From positions 51,486,598-51,550,597 of the forward strand of contig NC_135720.1 of NCBI RefSeq assembly GCF_964656455.1: 64,000 nucleotides of DNA, given 5' to 3'. The stretch is from Halichoerus grypus (Eukaryota > Chordata > Mammalia > Carnivora > Phocidae). Position numbers and translations under genes: made by a program. Under the pieces are notes generated by a model. That model did not search any database. It saw only the letters and a list, made by a program, of their open reading frames with translations, and was not told the DNA's origin. Positions 35,985 through 47,940 of this stretch are shown here, one piece after another (position 1 is the stretch's first letter; each line of letters begins with the position of its first letter).

Positions 35985-36144
35985 CCAACCTTTATTTTTA
36001 GTTACAAAAATGTTGAGTTATTATAGGACAATTGATAGTTGAGACAAGTTAAGAGTTAAATTTCAACAAACTTTTGAGGATATACTGGTTGCTGTACGAT
36101 GGGAAATCAATCAAGACAGGGTCTTTTAAGAAATCTCAATCACC

Positions 36145-36355
36145 GGGCGCCTGGGTGGCTCAGTTGGTTAAGCGACTGCCTTCGGCTCAGGTCATGATCC
36201 TGGAGTCCTGGGATCGAGTCCCACATCGGGCTCCCTGCTCGGCAGGGAGTCTGTTTCTCCCTCTGACCCTCCCCCCTCTCATGTGCTCTCTCTTTCATTC
36301 TCTCTCTCTCAAATAAATAAATAAAATCTTAAAAAAATAAAAAAAGTAAAAATAA
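36145..36355 (+). mobile_element. SINEC copy (GGTTAAGCGACTGCC subtype)
   Basis: Head GGGCGCCTGGGTGGCTCAGT with TTGACCCTCCCCCCTCTCAT-type right body. Perfect 17-bp target duplication aagaaatctcaatcacc at 36128-36144 and 36356-36372. Confidence 0.95.
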
Positions 36356-37341
36356 AAGAAATCTCAATCACCACAGAAAGGGATACTTCGAAGATAACAT
36401 CCACTGTTTCCTGAGACAACTTAAGAACATCCATCTGAATAGCATACAACTACTTCATTTTAGGGGTAACCCAGGCAACTCTGATAAGGTTAATCATGCC
36501 TCTTTCACATTTAATTCTATTAATGTCAGTGTGATCATTTGTCAGAATCTTTCTTTGTCCCTGTCTGCTGGGGTCAAAAAAGAGATCATTTATCCTAGGT
36601 CGCAAAAAGAGAACTCAGGGCATTTTCCATGTTGCTGCCTGGCCTTAGATCAGCAATGCGAATTCATAAAAGATTTCTATTGACGTAACTATTTAAGCAT
36701 CTTAATTATTTAAGGGTGTATCAAGACTTAAACAGTATTAGCTAGGAAGGTAGACTGTAATCACATTTCTCTACCAACATATCTGAAACACATCTGAGAC
36801 ACTTTGATGTCAAATGTCTATAACGGCTGTCTTCCAGTTTGTCTTCCAAGTTTGAGTCATTCCTACTCCATCAAAAGCCCCAAAATTCCAATTATTTCAA
36901 ATACCATTAAATGTATTTTGTCTGATAATCAATCTGAGACCAGGAAATGGATTTTTAAGTAGGGAATACTTGATAAAGTCACATAATGTTACTACAGTCT
37001 CTCATGGTTCGTCTCCCCCTCCGATTCCCTCCCTTCATTCTTCCCCTCCTGCTATCTTCTTCTTCTTCTTCTTCTTAACATATAATGTATTATTTGCTTC
37101 AGAGGTACAGATCTGTGATTTAAAACAAACAGCCAACTATCCTTCTCGGCTCCAAAGGATACATTAAACAGAATGTGGAAAACACAGAGAAGGACAGAGC
37201 AAAACTAGGCATCACGTAACTTCTGGATATTACAAGAAAATAAAATATTCTAGCTACCATTAATGATAACTTTGCTCCACAAACTTCTCACTTGTACTCA
37301 AGGGCAACATTTACTCAGTGGTAGCACTGAATGATACTCAC

Positions 37342-37444
37342 CTAGAATGCTGTCATTTTCAATCAGAGAGTCATTCTTCTCACTCCTGCTAATTTTAAAT
37401 ATAAGTTTGCAGACATTAAGAAGATTCTTTCTACTCACTTTAAG
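37342..37444 (-). CDS. ARMC2: ARMC2 coding exon (exon 'B')
   Basis: Seen: acceptor TTTCTTTCTCTGCAG before 37444 and consensus GTGAGT donor after 37342. The 103-nt exon begins in phase 0, matching the end of the preceding exon, and reads LKVSRKNLLN then VCKLIFKISRSEKNDS, followed by LIENDSIL. It ends with a single G, which joins AA at the start of exon C to restore Glu. Known: this stretch is a helix-turn-helix unit of the ARMC2 armadillo-like repeat array. Context: SINE copies lie within about 1 kb on each side (36145-36355 upstream in coordinate, 38299-38496 beyond), and both read antisense to the gene. Sequence and phase are intact. Confidence 0.94.
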
Positions 37445-38149
37445 CTGCAGAGAAAGAAAACACATTTTTATTGCAGAGGGAAATAAAGACGCACCATCAT
37501 TTTTTAACACAAACATCTATTTTTAAAGTGCTGCAAGGGTATTTTTAAAACATAAAGAACAAGTCTAAGCTTAGGCTCCATATTTGCCAACTATAGTATT
37601 TCATTAACTTACGGTAAATACAGTATAAATGATCCTTAGGGTACGCACATTTTACTGATAAGCATTTATTTCTTACTTCATAAAGTCTCATCCTTATACA
37701 TGAGATTATTAGTTACTTTTTAAAGAGTATATGAGGATAAAAGGGGGGAGGATGTTGATAAGTTTAATTAAATGGATTAATTGCTTTAACACACAAGAGT
37801 AAAGGAAGACGGATACCAAAATTTCAGATTAGACTAACTTAGAAAAGAATACCTAGTAGGGGTGAAGGAAAGAAAAGAAAGGGGGGAGGTATGGTTCTCT
37901 TTATTATTTGTATAAAAAAACCAAAAAAGTAATAATTTTTTCATTAGATAATACATATATATTTACTTTTCAGGCTATATCTGGAATGCTTTGAGATAAT
38001 AGCAAATAATGTTCAAAATTTAAAATTACCTTCTAAATCCTACAAAAATATTCAAGTAAATTAAACATAGGGGCAATAAGGAAATATACTTTTTAGAAAA
38101 AAGCACAGTAGAGGGGGACTAGCTACATCAAATAGCCTCAATTCACTGT

Positions 38150-38290
38150 ATATTTATCTGAAGTGGTAAAAATTAAAAATTAAAAATATCCTAAGTGTCC
38201 GATATTAGAGAATAATAAACTGTGGAACAATAACATTCATATCAAGCAGTCATAGAAAGTGTAACTGTGAATACCATGTTTTAAAAAAAG
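38150..38290 (+). mobile_element. L1 3'-region fragment
   Basis: AAATATCCTAAGTGTCCGAT ATTAGAGAATAATAAACTGT GGAACAATAACATTC resembles the transposon segment common in old L1 3' ends. Confidence 0.45.
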
Positions 38291-38298
38291 ACATTTAT

Positions 38299-38496
38299 GT
38301 GGCACCTGGGTGGCTCAGTAGTTAAGCGTCCACCTTCGGCTTGGGTCATGATCCCGGAGTCCTGGGATCGAGCCCCGCATCGGGCTCCCTGCTCAGTGGG
38401 AAGCCTGCTTCTCCCTCTCCCACTCCCCCTGCTTGTGTTCCCTCTCTCACTGTGTCTCTCTCTGTCAAATAAATAAATAAAATCTTAAAAAAAAAT
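38299..38496 (+). mobile_element. SINEC copy (young)
   Basis: Head GTGGCACCTGGGTGGCTCAG. The body is nearly identical to the copy at 35486. Short target duplication acatttat on both sides. Confidence 0.94.
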
Positions 38497-38734
38497 ACAT
38501 TTATAACCTACTGTAAGATGGGAATATTATATGCCCTCATTGCAAGAATGTAAAATATGTTTGTAGGAATGAAGTTATCTGAACAAATAAATATATCTGT
38601 GTGAAAAAGATGAGCGTATGGGTCATTATTTTATCATTAAAAAGCATCTTTAAAATTATCTTCGATATTGTTTATTAATGACTTGCCAGTTAGTTAAAAA
38701 AAAAAAAAGATAATGGAATTTGTCAGACATGTTT

Positions 38735-38865
38735 TTAAAGATTCATTCTGTGTTTGATCCACAAATGTTAATGAGCTCCTGCTGTGTACCAGGCACAGTG
38801 CTGTTCACTGCAGGAGACACAAGGATGAACACAGTCAGCCCGGTGCCCGAGGGGCAGAGGGAGGG
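38735..38865 (+). mobile_element. L2/L3-like fragment
   Basis: TTAATGAGCTCCTGCTGTGT ACCAGGCACAGTGCTGTTCA and GACACAAGGATGAACACAGT are the L2/L3 3' motif. Confidence 0.55.
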
Positions 38866-38984
38866 AAGCATTATCCACAGAGCAGTTTCCATCTGCCTTC
38901 CTGCTCTGGGCCCTCGACAGGTTATCTCAGAGCAACCTTGCAAACTAGGAGTTCTTTCCATTTTGCACCTTGGGAGCCTCTGTA

Positions 38985-39110
38985 AGTATTAGAAATGCAG
39001 ACTCTCAGGCCTTGGCCAGCTCTGCTGGATCAGAATCTGCATTTTAACAAACTCCCCAGAGATCCAGTGCTCGTGCAAGTCTGAGAAGCTCTGTTGTGGA
39101 AGCATCGGAA
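38985..39110 (+). mobile_element. hAT-Charlie MITE half (MER20-like)
   Basis: TTAGAAATGCAGACTCTCAG GCCTTGGCC, CTGGATCAGAATCTGCATTT TAACAAACTCCCCAGAGATC and TCTGAGAAGCTCTG match the middle and right end of MER20. Confidence 0.65.
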
Positions 39111-39341
39111 ACTGTTACATGTGGCAGGATGGTCATTCCTTCTGTTCTCAGGAGGAAAAAAGGAAATGGAAATTAGAAAAAAAATGTAATGCTTAGGGGT
39201 TTCAAAAAATTATTTAAAAACCCAGAAGATAAGCTGACTAAAGAGAATAGAAATAAAACCTATATCAATGGAAATCAATGTTGCCCTTAATACTCGGGAA
39301 TATATTTTAATCAATTAACTATCTTCCGCTACACTGTGAGC

Positions 39342-39372
39342 CTGTGTGTGTGTGTGTGTGCGTGCGTGTGTG
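39342..39372. repeat. (TG)n microsatellite
   Basis: TG units with a CGTGCG interruption. Confidence 0.9.
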
Positions 39373-40291
39373 ATAGTAGCACGGGTTACGTACTTAATAA
39401 AATGTGCTGAATAAATGAATGACTACAACTAACCTCACCCCCCACCCAAGTCTTCTATTTTTAGTGAAAAGTGACAAAGGGAAAATGACAACAACTCATG
39501 TCCGGGTTCTCATTAAAGATCAAACAAACAAAAACCCGACAATTTCCAAGCCTGCTATAAGGTCAGTTTACATTCAAAGCACATTCCTATACCTTCTCTT
39601 TTGGTAACTGTAAAAAGTATGACTCTGAGACATGAAAATATAATAAAATATTAAATCATATGCAAGGAACATAGACAACCTTACATAAAAGAGCTCTTCC
39701 CCCCACCCTGACCGTCCCCTGCACCGTGCTTCATATTCTGCTCTCAGCAACACCCCCGCCGACACCCCGGTCCCCCAGGTTCTCTGCGTGCTCACAGCCT
39801 CCTCTGCTACAGCGCCAGCCGGGAAGGCAGCGGATTTTAGGCACTCGTATTCCCAGCATCAAGAGTCCCTGGCACAGAGTAAGGTCTTGTAGAGGGTAGT
39901 TTGCTTCTTACATTAAAAATAGCAGTCTTTTCTATTTGAAGCAAATTTGGAAAATTAAGGAGAAGTTTAAAAACACTTATAATACTACTACTACTATATA
40001 TAATCACTGTTGACAGACTGGTGGGGTTTCTTTTCTGGTTTTTTTTTTTACCCCTGTATAGGGTACTAGATTTTTTTTTCAACGCCTGAATATAGTTGCA
40101 TTCATTGCATATATGTGTGTACTCCAAAAATTCTTAATATAGACTGAAACATTTTTGTAAGATCCTTTGACACAAAGGTTAAAATTAAACGGCTGTCTGG
40201 CAAAACCCCCAACTTACTTAACCAAAAAAATGCAAGAAATCAGAAGAACTGACATTATGCTCACTGAATGTTTTTAACTATAAATAATTTT

Positions 40292-40475
40292 TTTTAAAGA
40301 TTTTATTTATTTATTTGACAGAGAGCGAGCACAAGCAGGGGAAACTACAGAGGGAGAGGGAGAAGCAGGCTCCCCATTGAGCAAGGAGCCCGATGCGGGG
40401 CTCGATCCCAGGACCCTGGGATCATGACCTGAGCCGAAGGCAGATGCTCAACTGACTGAGCCACCCAGGCACCCC
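40292..40475 (-). mobile_element. SINEC copy
   Basis: A reverse copy. Perfect 17-bp target duplication taactataaataatttt at 40275-40291 and 40476-40492. Confidence 0.95.
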
Positions 40476-40636
40476 TAACTATAAATAATTTTAAATGTCT
40501 GAATTTTAGTACTAAACTGGTAGGGAAAATATTGGCAGAAACTAGAGAAGATATTAAAAACATCTTAGTTCCATATATCTTTTCTGTTTGTTTGCTGATT
40601 TTTTTTTTTTTTACTTTTTATGATGTGGTCTTTTTA

Positions 40637-40843
40637 TTTATTTATTTAATTTTTTTTTTAAAGATGTTATTTATTTGACAGAGAGAGAGAGAGTGAGAGC
40701 AAGAACACAAGCAGGGAGAGTGGGAGAAGGAGAAGCAGGCTCCCCGCCAAGCAGGGAGCCTGATGTGGGGCTCGATCCCAGGACCCTGAGATCATGACCC
40801 AATCCGAAGGCAGACGCTTAGCGACTGAGCCACCCAGGCGCCC
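40637..40843 (-). mobile_element. SINEC copy
   Basis: A reverse copy with A/T-rich tail. Target duplication tgatgtggtcttttta at 40621-40636 and 40844-40859. It lies 160 bp from a same-orientation copy. Confidence 0.94.
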
Positions 40844-41486
40844 TGATGTGGTCTTTTTAAAACTTATATAGAATTCCATTCACCAAGGCCTATGCGAAAA
40901 CAATGTCTTGCCTGGAACGTTAGGGCAGATTCAGGTAGCAGATGGGAAGTTGGGCTTGATGGCCTTGAAGGTCCCTCCTGACCTGGTTCTGCGGTTAATC
41001 AGAAGGAGCAGCCTGCCCATCTCTGCGCCCTGGAGGGCAGCCTAGGCAGAATCGCCCCTGACTCAGCAAGGCAGCCAACGTCACACAGAGAGCTCTATCT
41101 AATCAGATTGAGTTCAGAACGCGATCACTGCCTGGGAGATCACCTAGCCTTTCACCCTAAAGTAGTTACATTGTGTCGTGTATATTATTGATTTGAGTGG
41201 CACCTTTAATAACCAAAATAATATTTTCTCGGCAAAGCCCTGATGAATCAATGGCATTTTCCTCCTCTGTCTCATTTATCTATTCTCTGGCTTGGCATGG
41301 AGCAAAATGTCTGGGACCCAGATGAAAACCCACAGACAATGGATCCCTCAGCAGTTGGTAGCTTGGGTCTCCACAGGGCAGCTACACTGGTAGGGCCTTC
41401 CAGCCTCCCCCAGGGGCTCTCCTGGGCCAAGGGGCACCCCAAATCCAGGGCCAGAGAGGAAATGGGACAAGCATGCGATACCACCT

Positions 41487-41535
41487 TTTTTTCTTTTTCA
41501 AGTTTTTATTTAAATTCCAGTTAGTTAACATAAGT
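41487..41535 (-). mobile_element. Very short carnivore L1 3' end
   Basis: TTTTTCAAGTTTTTATTTAA ATTCCAGTTAGTTAACATA is the last about 45 bases of the carnivore L1 3' UTR in reverse: a severely 5'-truncated insertion. Confidence 0.65.
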
Positions 41536-42605
41536 CTACCTACCACTTTTAACTTCAGCTATCTCTGTGGCTTATGTTCTTTTTTGTTGCATTAAAGCTG
41601 ATGGATCAGTTAACCCCAATGAGGAGATTAAAATACGACTCAAATCACTATTTCAAAGAAGTATTACTTTCTGAGTCATATATCAGGTTTTTTTTTAAAA
41701 GGGGGTGAATAGTTTGTGATGACAGCTAAATAAGAATGTAGGTTCTCCAAAAAAATTACATAGAGTATGTAGTCAGAATATTCTGCTTCATGAAAGACAT
41801 CAAAATAAGGAACAGTGGGCATTCTTACTGAGCTCTTAGTAAGTTTGCCAACTCTTACCTTCACTGTGTACTTTCAGATTTTAAATTATATGTGTTAACA
41901 TAATAGCTTTTACTTTTATGAAACCAGGTAAACAAAGCTTCATTCATTTGTTTTAGCGGCTCTTTTAGAAGGTTCTCTAATAACTGTGTCTTATCTTTTG
42001 TTTCCAACTGCTTATGGCTATGACAACAAAGTGTTCCCCTCAAACAATGATATCATTTTGTTTGAGACAGAGTTTATACAGACTTTTATTTGGTGTCTGG
42101 CCTTTTCTTCTAACACCTCCCGGAAGCCTTCTGTTGCCACCTTCCCATGACCACATGTTTCTCTGTTTCACACTGGTTCATAAAACACCTGGCCAGTGTG
42201 TCCATGGCCCAGGTTAGCCTCAGTTATTTATTAAATCATGGGGCAGAATCAAGCACCCAGCAGAAACCACAGGTTGTGTTCTCTGATACCGATCTCCAGT
42301 CAAGTTACTTGAGAAACTGTTTTGAATGTATTTGCCTGTTGTCACCTTTTTTTAAAAAACCTAGCCACAGTCCAAATGTAAGAGTTTATTTGAATATTTT
42401 CCCCGTAGCCTTCCAGGTCAGCCTTCGTTCCTTAGATAGGGTTCCTAGTCAAATTCGGAGATGTCAATTTATTACCTTGATTTTTTTTCAAGATTCTAAA
42501 TGAACACACTGCATTTCTACTCTTCTTTGTAATATTTACAAATAAAGCATTCAATAAAACTTTTATGTGCTACAGTCTACTAGACCAGAGGAAAGAAAAA
42601 CTTAC

Positions 42606-42781
42606 TGCTAGAATAATTTTTGCAAGTTTAAGGCTGAGCAAGTCTGAACCAATATCAACTAGTTTATATAGGGTCTTCAGGAGAACACTTCTTCTCTTAA
42701 ATTTATTTCCAAGCATGTTTCCTTCCTCTAAAGCGTGATGAAGTTGTGCGCAAGCAGCACAAATCGTTTCAATTTTTTCTT
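42606..42781 (-). CDS. ARMC2: ARMC2 coding exon (exon 'A')
   Basis: Seen: the acceptor tract TGCTTTACTCTCTTTGCTCT runs into GACAG just before 42781, and a consensus GTAAGT donor follows 42606. The 176-nt exon opens with two bases completing Glu, then encodes 58 codons. These include AACAQLHHALEEGNMLG and LLKTLYKLVDIGSDLLSLKL, and it ends on a whole codon (Ala). The open frame runs past the acceptor into intron (to 42848), so the splice site, not the ORF, sets the exon edge. Known: this is the first helical-repeat portion of ARMC2, with amphipathic helices rich in Leu and Ala. Neighbours: exon G is 3.9 kb upstream in transcript order and exon B is 5.2 kb downstream. No lesion is visible. Confidence 0.95.
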
Positions 42782-43059
42782 CTGTCAGAGCAAAGAGAGT
42801 AAAGCAGCACTTACTAATTAAGGTCAAGTTTTCAAGTGTGTCAAACACAGTGTAAGTAAAACCCCGTAATTATTTCCCCGAACATCTTCAAATTCCTGAA
42901 CTATGTTTTTTCCCTTCTCTTGCAATTTCCATCTACCTGATCTTTTTTTTTTCACCTCATTGATCCACCTCCCACCATGTTGACTTATTTACCCATCAGT
43001 CAGCTTATCTAGAACACACGGTCTTTCAAAGAGCGTATTAAAGAATGGAATTGCACCGA

Positions 43060-43400
43060 TTCCAGATGGCCTGCTTTATTCCAAATGCCCTCCACCTCAC
43101 AGGGCTCGCTTCAGTCTCAGGGAAGCCCACCACTGTGTCTCCACCTCCAACCCTTTGGGGCATAGTTCCTCTGGCCTAGAATGTTCTCCTCACCTTCATT
43201 CCTACTGATTTGGGTCCATCAAGGCTCTGTTCACATTCTGGCTCCTCCAGAAAAGATGTACCATTCCACATTCAACAAACATTACTTGGTACTTTGTTAT
43301 TTTTCACATACCTATGTATATTGTGTTCCATGTCCAGTGCCCTCAAGCAGATGTCATGCTAAGTGAGGAGGAATCGTGTCTTTGTATCTTTGTATCAACA
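43060..43400 (+). mobile_element. L2 fragment
   Basis: GGCCTAGAATGTTCTCCTCA, CAAGGCTCTGTTCACATTCT, GGCTCCTCCAGAAAAG and GAATCGTGTCTTTGTATCTT follow the L2 3' end in order. Confidence 0.7.
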
Positions 43401-44990
43401 GAGCATGGTTCAGTGAGAATACTGTACTGACAACCTATCACATAGTTTAATGTATATTCATTTTCTAATATATCTGCTGATGAAAACAATGATCAATATT
43501 TTTCTATGAGAACAATGCTTACTATCTGAGAAACAAGGGCTCAAAGGGAACAAAAATCTCAAAAATGCCACCTCATCCACTGTTACTTGCAGGTGGTTAT
43601 TACAAGAGAGGAGAATAAAAAGAAGACTTCAGTTGGGAAACAGGAGAACCCTAGAACATGTTATTTTATAGTGAGAATTCTGAGGACAGCAATCTTTGAA
43701 AGTGGTATCCATACCAATAGGCATGCAAGGAAGAAAACTCGCACACAAAATGGAACCTGAGGGGAAATCTAAGAATCCAAGTCTGAGATATTCAGTTGAA
43801 AAATATTATCTGATAGATCCCATCACAAAATTTAAAATTAGGAAACCAATCTTAAATAAATACCATAATGTGCTTTTAAAAGCCCACATAGAGGAAGTGT
43901 GCGCCTGAAGAAGGAAATGACTCAGGCCATTTTTAGCTCTTTTCAACAATAACATCTAAGAAAAAATGTTAAACCTCAATAGCTCGGTAACCTTCAATGC
44001 CTTTCAGTTATGCACTTAAATAAATGAATTTTTGGGAAATGACTTAGACTAACTTTAAATAAAAGGAAAAACCTGAGCTCTATTGTAAGAACACTTTTGT
44101 TTTGTTGTTTTATTCTTCTGTTCCTGGCAGTTTCTTCACAAACCCCAAGTCCAGGCCGTGGGCCACTCTCTGGCAATGGGGAGACCTCAAGGCATTTTTC
44201 TAACACTTCCCTCTACAAACTCTTCAGTCTGGTGGGTTCAACGAGGAGTAGCTGTCTTAGTTTAAAATAAACTAAAAAAGGAAGTTTCATGGGTCAGGTT
44301 CTAAACTGTTGACCAAATTAACTCTTTATACCAGTTGGTTTGTTATAAATGCTGTAGAGCCTCAAAAGACAACTTGAACTTAAGAGCTTTCAACATTCTC
44401 AAGGGGCTAAAGCTAGTGGGTAAAAGTTGGATAAGTAATAGAAAGCAATGTAGCCTCAAAGTAACGTCTCCCCATAAGATACTTATTAATTACAAAGGGG
44501 GAAATAGTAACTTTACAGTGGAAAAGCCTGGACACCACCTTCCCCAAGTGATCAAAATTCCCATCCCCAGGAAGAGATCAGAGCAGAGTCACGTGCCTAC
44601 CGCCACGGGGCACTGAGAAGGACACAGCACCACGCATGCCGTATACCTGGCCCAAATGCCTTATCTGGGTCTAAGTGGGAGAAAATACCAGACCAAACTC
44701 ATTTGTGGGGGCAGTCTATAAAATAATTGGCCTGTACTCCTCAAATATATCAAGATCATGAAAAGAGATATGACAAATAACTTGAACTTATGATCCAGGA
44801 TTTTCTTTTTCTATAAAGGAAATTATTAGGATAACTGGCAAAATCTGAATAAGGTTTGTATAGTATGGTATGGTAGTTTCCAGATATGTAACAGAATGTC
44901 CTTGTGTCTTAAAATATATGTTAGAGTACTAGGAATATGGGACATCATGTTGGCAACTTGTTCTTAAATGGTTCAAAAAAGGAAAAAACA

Positions 44991-44992
<2 letters not shown>

Positions 44993-45028
<36 letters not shown>

Positions 45029-45041
45029 TGTGTGTGTGTGT
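44993..45041. repeat. (TG)n microsatellite
   Basis: About 24 TG units with one GGTG interruption. Confidence 0.95.
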
Positions 45042-45109
45042 TAGGGGGGGTTACAGAGAAAACGAGAGCAAGAGGGTGGAAGAGAGAGAGGGAATAATGA
45101 AGCAAATGT

Positions 45110-45222
45110 GGTAAAATATTAATATTTGGGGACTCGGAGGGAAGGGCATACAGGATTTCTTTGTACTATCCTTGACACTTTCTTATAAGTGTGAAATTAT
45201 GCCAAAATAAAAAGGAAAATAA
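45110..45222 (+). mobile_element. L1 3'-end fragment
   Basis: TACAGGATTTCTTTGTACTA TCCTTGACACTTTCTTATAA GTGTGAAATTATGCCAAAAT is an old L1 3' end with A-rich tail. Confidence 0.5.
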
Positions 45223-46667
45223 GAAAGGCAGACCCTCAAAAGCTCAAGTAACCCAATCCTGCCACCATTCACTGTTCTTAAAGTTGAGGGGAGAGATGCC
45301 ATACTTCAGGGCCAACAATCCTCTGAGAAGGGAGATTCATCCACATTCCAAATCCCAAACCCTGGTTCACTTTTCTTTGCTGGTGTCCCCAGAGCTCTCT
45401 TAAAATCCTTCAGGCTGAAGACTTCCTCTGGGACAGGCCTTCATGCTGCAGGCCATCCTCCCCACTGTGTTCTTCCTAGCATGTTCTCTGTTTTAACCTT
45501 TGCTCAGACTGACTGCTCTCCTCACTAGTTTTTGCCCACGTCTCCTAAAATAAAGGGCCCAAAGTTAAAATTAGGAACTCCAGAAGGAGAACAGTCATCC
45601 ATCGGGGTTTTGAGCTGCCATGGACAGTGATGATGGTCCAGTCTAAACCACCCTCACCTGCCATGCGAACACTGCCATGCATAGAGATTAGGTGGCTGCC
45701 CATAGCCACGTGCTTAGTTGGTAGCAATACCAGGACCAGAACCCCTGCCTGGGGCACCCACAGGAGCCACGAACATGGCCAAGTACTAAAAGGGAGCCGA
45801 GGAGCAGGGAGGTTGTTTGAACCTTTTAGGAAGTAGGTCTTCTGCAGGACTTCCTTGCTTGTTGGGGAGGACCTCTTTACCATGCTTCTCCTAGGGTCTC
45901 TTCTTGAGCCTATCATGTTGGTTTGCTCATCCATGGAGTACTCGTTCCACAATGCCTAGTGAGGGCTCTGTGTGCTCTGTGCCGGGCTTAGCTGGGGGCC
46001 ATGACTGTGGCTCCAGAGGGGCCCATCTCAACTCCAGAAATGGAATCCCCAAGGGGTGGCAAAGGAGAGAAAGCAGGGGCCATTCTCTTGACAAGCTTTC
46101 CGTGGGTCACCTTTGCAGAGACCCATTGATCATGGGCCTTCCCTGGGGGGAACCTCACAGTGCAAGGGCTGGGCACACCCCAGGCCACCTCCAGCTCTGA
46201 GTGGCATTCCCAACAGGTGAGGTAACCTTAGGAGAGTAGGACATATACATTTGGATCTAGAAAACCATGGGCACACCTCCCAAGGATGCCAGTTTATGAG
46301 ACTTAGTCAAAGTTTCAGGGACCTGAAATCTGTTTTAATCTTTCACTATCATGTATTAACTGTCACCCCAGAGAGTTCAAACCAGCATTTACTTGGGCAG
46401 ACAGAAGGTGATAATTAATATGTATTCCATGGGGAGTTTTAGAAGTAGGCTCTCTTCCTGAATTTAAAGTATAATTTTTACCCACTAAAAATTAGGTTTA
46501 CTTGTATTTCAAACGTACATTACTGGATGAATAAAGAGATAACTTCATTTGTTTCTGAACATGTTCACAAAAATGGTAGTCAAAGCATACCAAAGATATC
46601 AGGGCAATGGAGAACATAGAAATAGCTAAAGATATTCTCAATTTAAAAGAAAAACTTTTTTTGTTAC

Positions 46668-46766
46668 CCTTTTCTAATTCTTGCAAAATTGGTACGATCC
46701 TTGTATTCCAAAAGACTTCGTCTACTTCTATTTCTGTCTCCTTTTCTTGCACGTCGGCTTTTGAGA
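46668..46766 (-). CDS. ARMC2: ARMC2 coding exon (exon 'G', most 5' exon seen)
   Basis: Seen: on the minus strand a pyrimidine-rich acceptor ending in TTTTGCAG precedes 46766, and a GTAACA donor follows 46668. The 99-nt exon starts with two bases of a split codon, then reads SKADVQEKETEIEVDEV and FWNTRIVPILQELEK, and ends one base (G) into a codon. That G joins the AA opening the next exon to make Glu, giving the EKEEKIE junction. Known: an acidic stretch leading into VDEVFWNTRIVPIL is characteristic of vertebrate ARMC2, just before its armadillo-type helical repeats. ARMC2 is a ciliary protein that acts as an IFT adaptor for radial-spoke cargo (Chlamydomonas PF27) and is needed for sperm flagella. 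Inference: roughly 250 residues of N-terminus are encoded upstream, beyond this exon. The donor is weaker than consensus but is the only one that keeps frame. Confidence 0.93.
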
Positions 46767-47070
46767 CTGCAAAAGAAATCCAGATCAGGAGAAAGCCGTG
46801 AACAAGGAGGTATACCTGGAGTACCATCAGAAGTCTTTGTTGTTCATCACTAAAATTAATCAGCTCTGGAATTAAACTACACCTCACCCCCTAAGCCCAA
46901 CTAATTCTAATTAGAACTACATGTCTTTTAATCAAATCATCCCACATCAAACTCAGATAAGATCATGTAAAGAAATCAGAACTTTAAACTCTGGTTAGGA
47001 CACTGCATGATGTCTTAAGCTTCAGAAATGTTGGAATTGTTGTCAGTAAGGCAAATTAAATAGTTGGTTG

Positions 47071-47176
47071 TTTTTTTTTTTTTTAAAGTAAGCTCTATGC
47101 CCAACGTGGGGCATGAACCCGTGACCCCGAAATGAAGGGGTCACACACTCCACCGACTGAGCCAGCCAGGCGCCCC
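47071..47176 (-). mobile_element. Older tRNA-Lys SINE
   Basis: T run, AAAGTAAGCTCTATGCCCAA, GGGGCATGAACCCGTGACCC and CGACTGAGCCAGCCAGGCGC. It is a short old carnivore SINE subtype; the target duplication is not clear. Confidence 0.85.
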
Positions 47177-47394
47177 GTACTGCAAATAGTTTGAGTTATT
47201 TTTTATTTAAACTTACCACTCTGTAATGTGGGATAAATAGAAAACTATAAATATGTAAAGAATAAGGATTTTGGAAGTGTTTAATGAAAACTTTTCTGAA
47301 AAGGAAGGCCTTCAGAGAGGCTCTCTTTCCTACACAAAATGAAATGGCCACATCATTTTAAGGCCACTGCCATTAGTGCCAAGTGAATTTGTGT

Positions 47395-47640
47395 GGGGTA
47401 GTGGGAAAGGCCTGTGCTTGGGGCGCTGACCGATTCCAGTTCAAATCACAGCTATTGTACTGATGCACTGGTTGGCTGGGGTCTGGCTTCTTATCCTTTC
47501 TGAGCCTCATCAGTGAAATAGAGATGAAAATCTTTGCCTTCGGGGCTCTGAGAATTAAGAGACATGATATAGGTGAAGCTCAGAGCCCAGGGTCTGGGAT
47601 CCAGGAACACTCAATAAACGTGAATTTCATTTTCCTGATT
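47395..47640 (+). mobile_element. MIR
   Basis: GTTCAAATCACAGCTATTGT, TTTCTGAGCCTCATCAGTGA AATAGAGATGA and AACACTCAATAAACG are MIR landmarks. Confidence 0.8.
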
Positions 47641-47764
47641 AAAAAACAACAGGCCACCACTGTCTGAAGTTCATCCGGCTGCACGATACCACTGAGTCAT
47701 CAAGATTCGATGCTGCCCGGGAACGTAGGCTCTAGAAAAGGAAAAGCTAGTTGCCATTGGCTGG

Positions 47765-47940
47765 GTCCTTTAAGAGGCAGCGTGTCTCTACTTAATTTTG
47801 ATAACATAACAAGGAGGTCCCCAAGTTGTCTCCATTTTCCAGATGAAGAAAGTGGGGCTCAGGGGCATTAGGCTACCTGCCCAAGGTCATACAGCTCCAT
47901 GGCCCTTGCTCTTGACCTCTATGCCATTCCACCCCACAGC
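47765..47940 (+). mobile_element. MIR
   Basis: CCATTTTCCAGATGAAGAAA, GCTACCTGCCCAAGGTCATA and CAGCTCCATGGCC form the MIR core. Confidence 0.75.

Larger units (their letters stand above)
35276..37341 (-). other. ARMC2: ARMC2 intron between exons B and C
   Basis: A 2.1-kb intron carrying three SINEC copies in 870 bp (35486-36355). The remainder, 36360-37340, is unassigned apart from a short TTC run near 37060-37078. Confidence 0.85.
37445..42605 (-). other. ARMC2: ARMC2 intron between exons A and B
   Basis: A 5.2-kb intron with three SINEC copies, an L1 3'-end scrap, an L2-like and a hAT-like fragment, a short reverse L1 tail and a TG repeat. Unassigned stretches are 37510-38140, 39390-40270, 40860-41480 and 41540-42600. 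Confidence 0.85.
42782..46667 (-). other. ARMC2: ARMC2 intron between exons G and A
   Basis: A 3.9-kb intron with an L2 fragment (43060-43400), a TG repeat near 45000, an L1 3' end near 45120-45220 and an L2/MIR-like patch at 45360-45760. 43420-44980 and 45950-46660 are unassigned. Confidence 0.8.

Noticed and set aside
42782..42848. Extension of exon A into its upstream open frame
   Set aside because: The frame is open, but a strong acceptor (CTCTGACAG) at 42784-42782 and the split Glu codon fix the exon start at 42781.
45545..45952. A 135-codon minus-strand frame
   Set aside because: It overlaps MIR/L2-like sequence, has no domain and lacks splice signals tied to ARMC2 frames.
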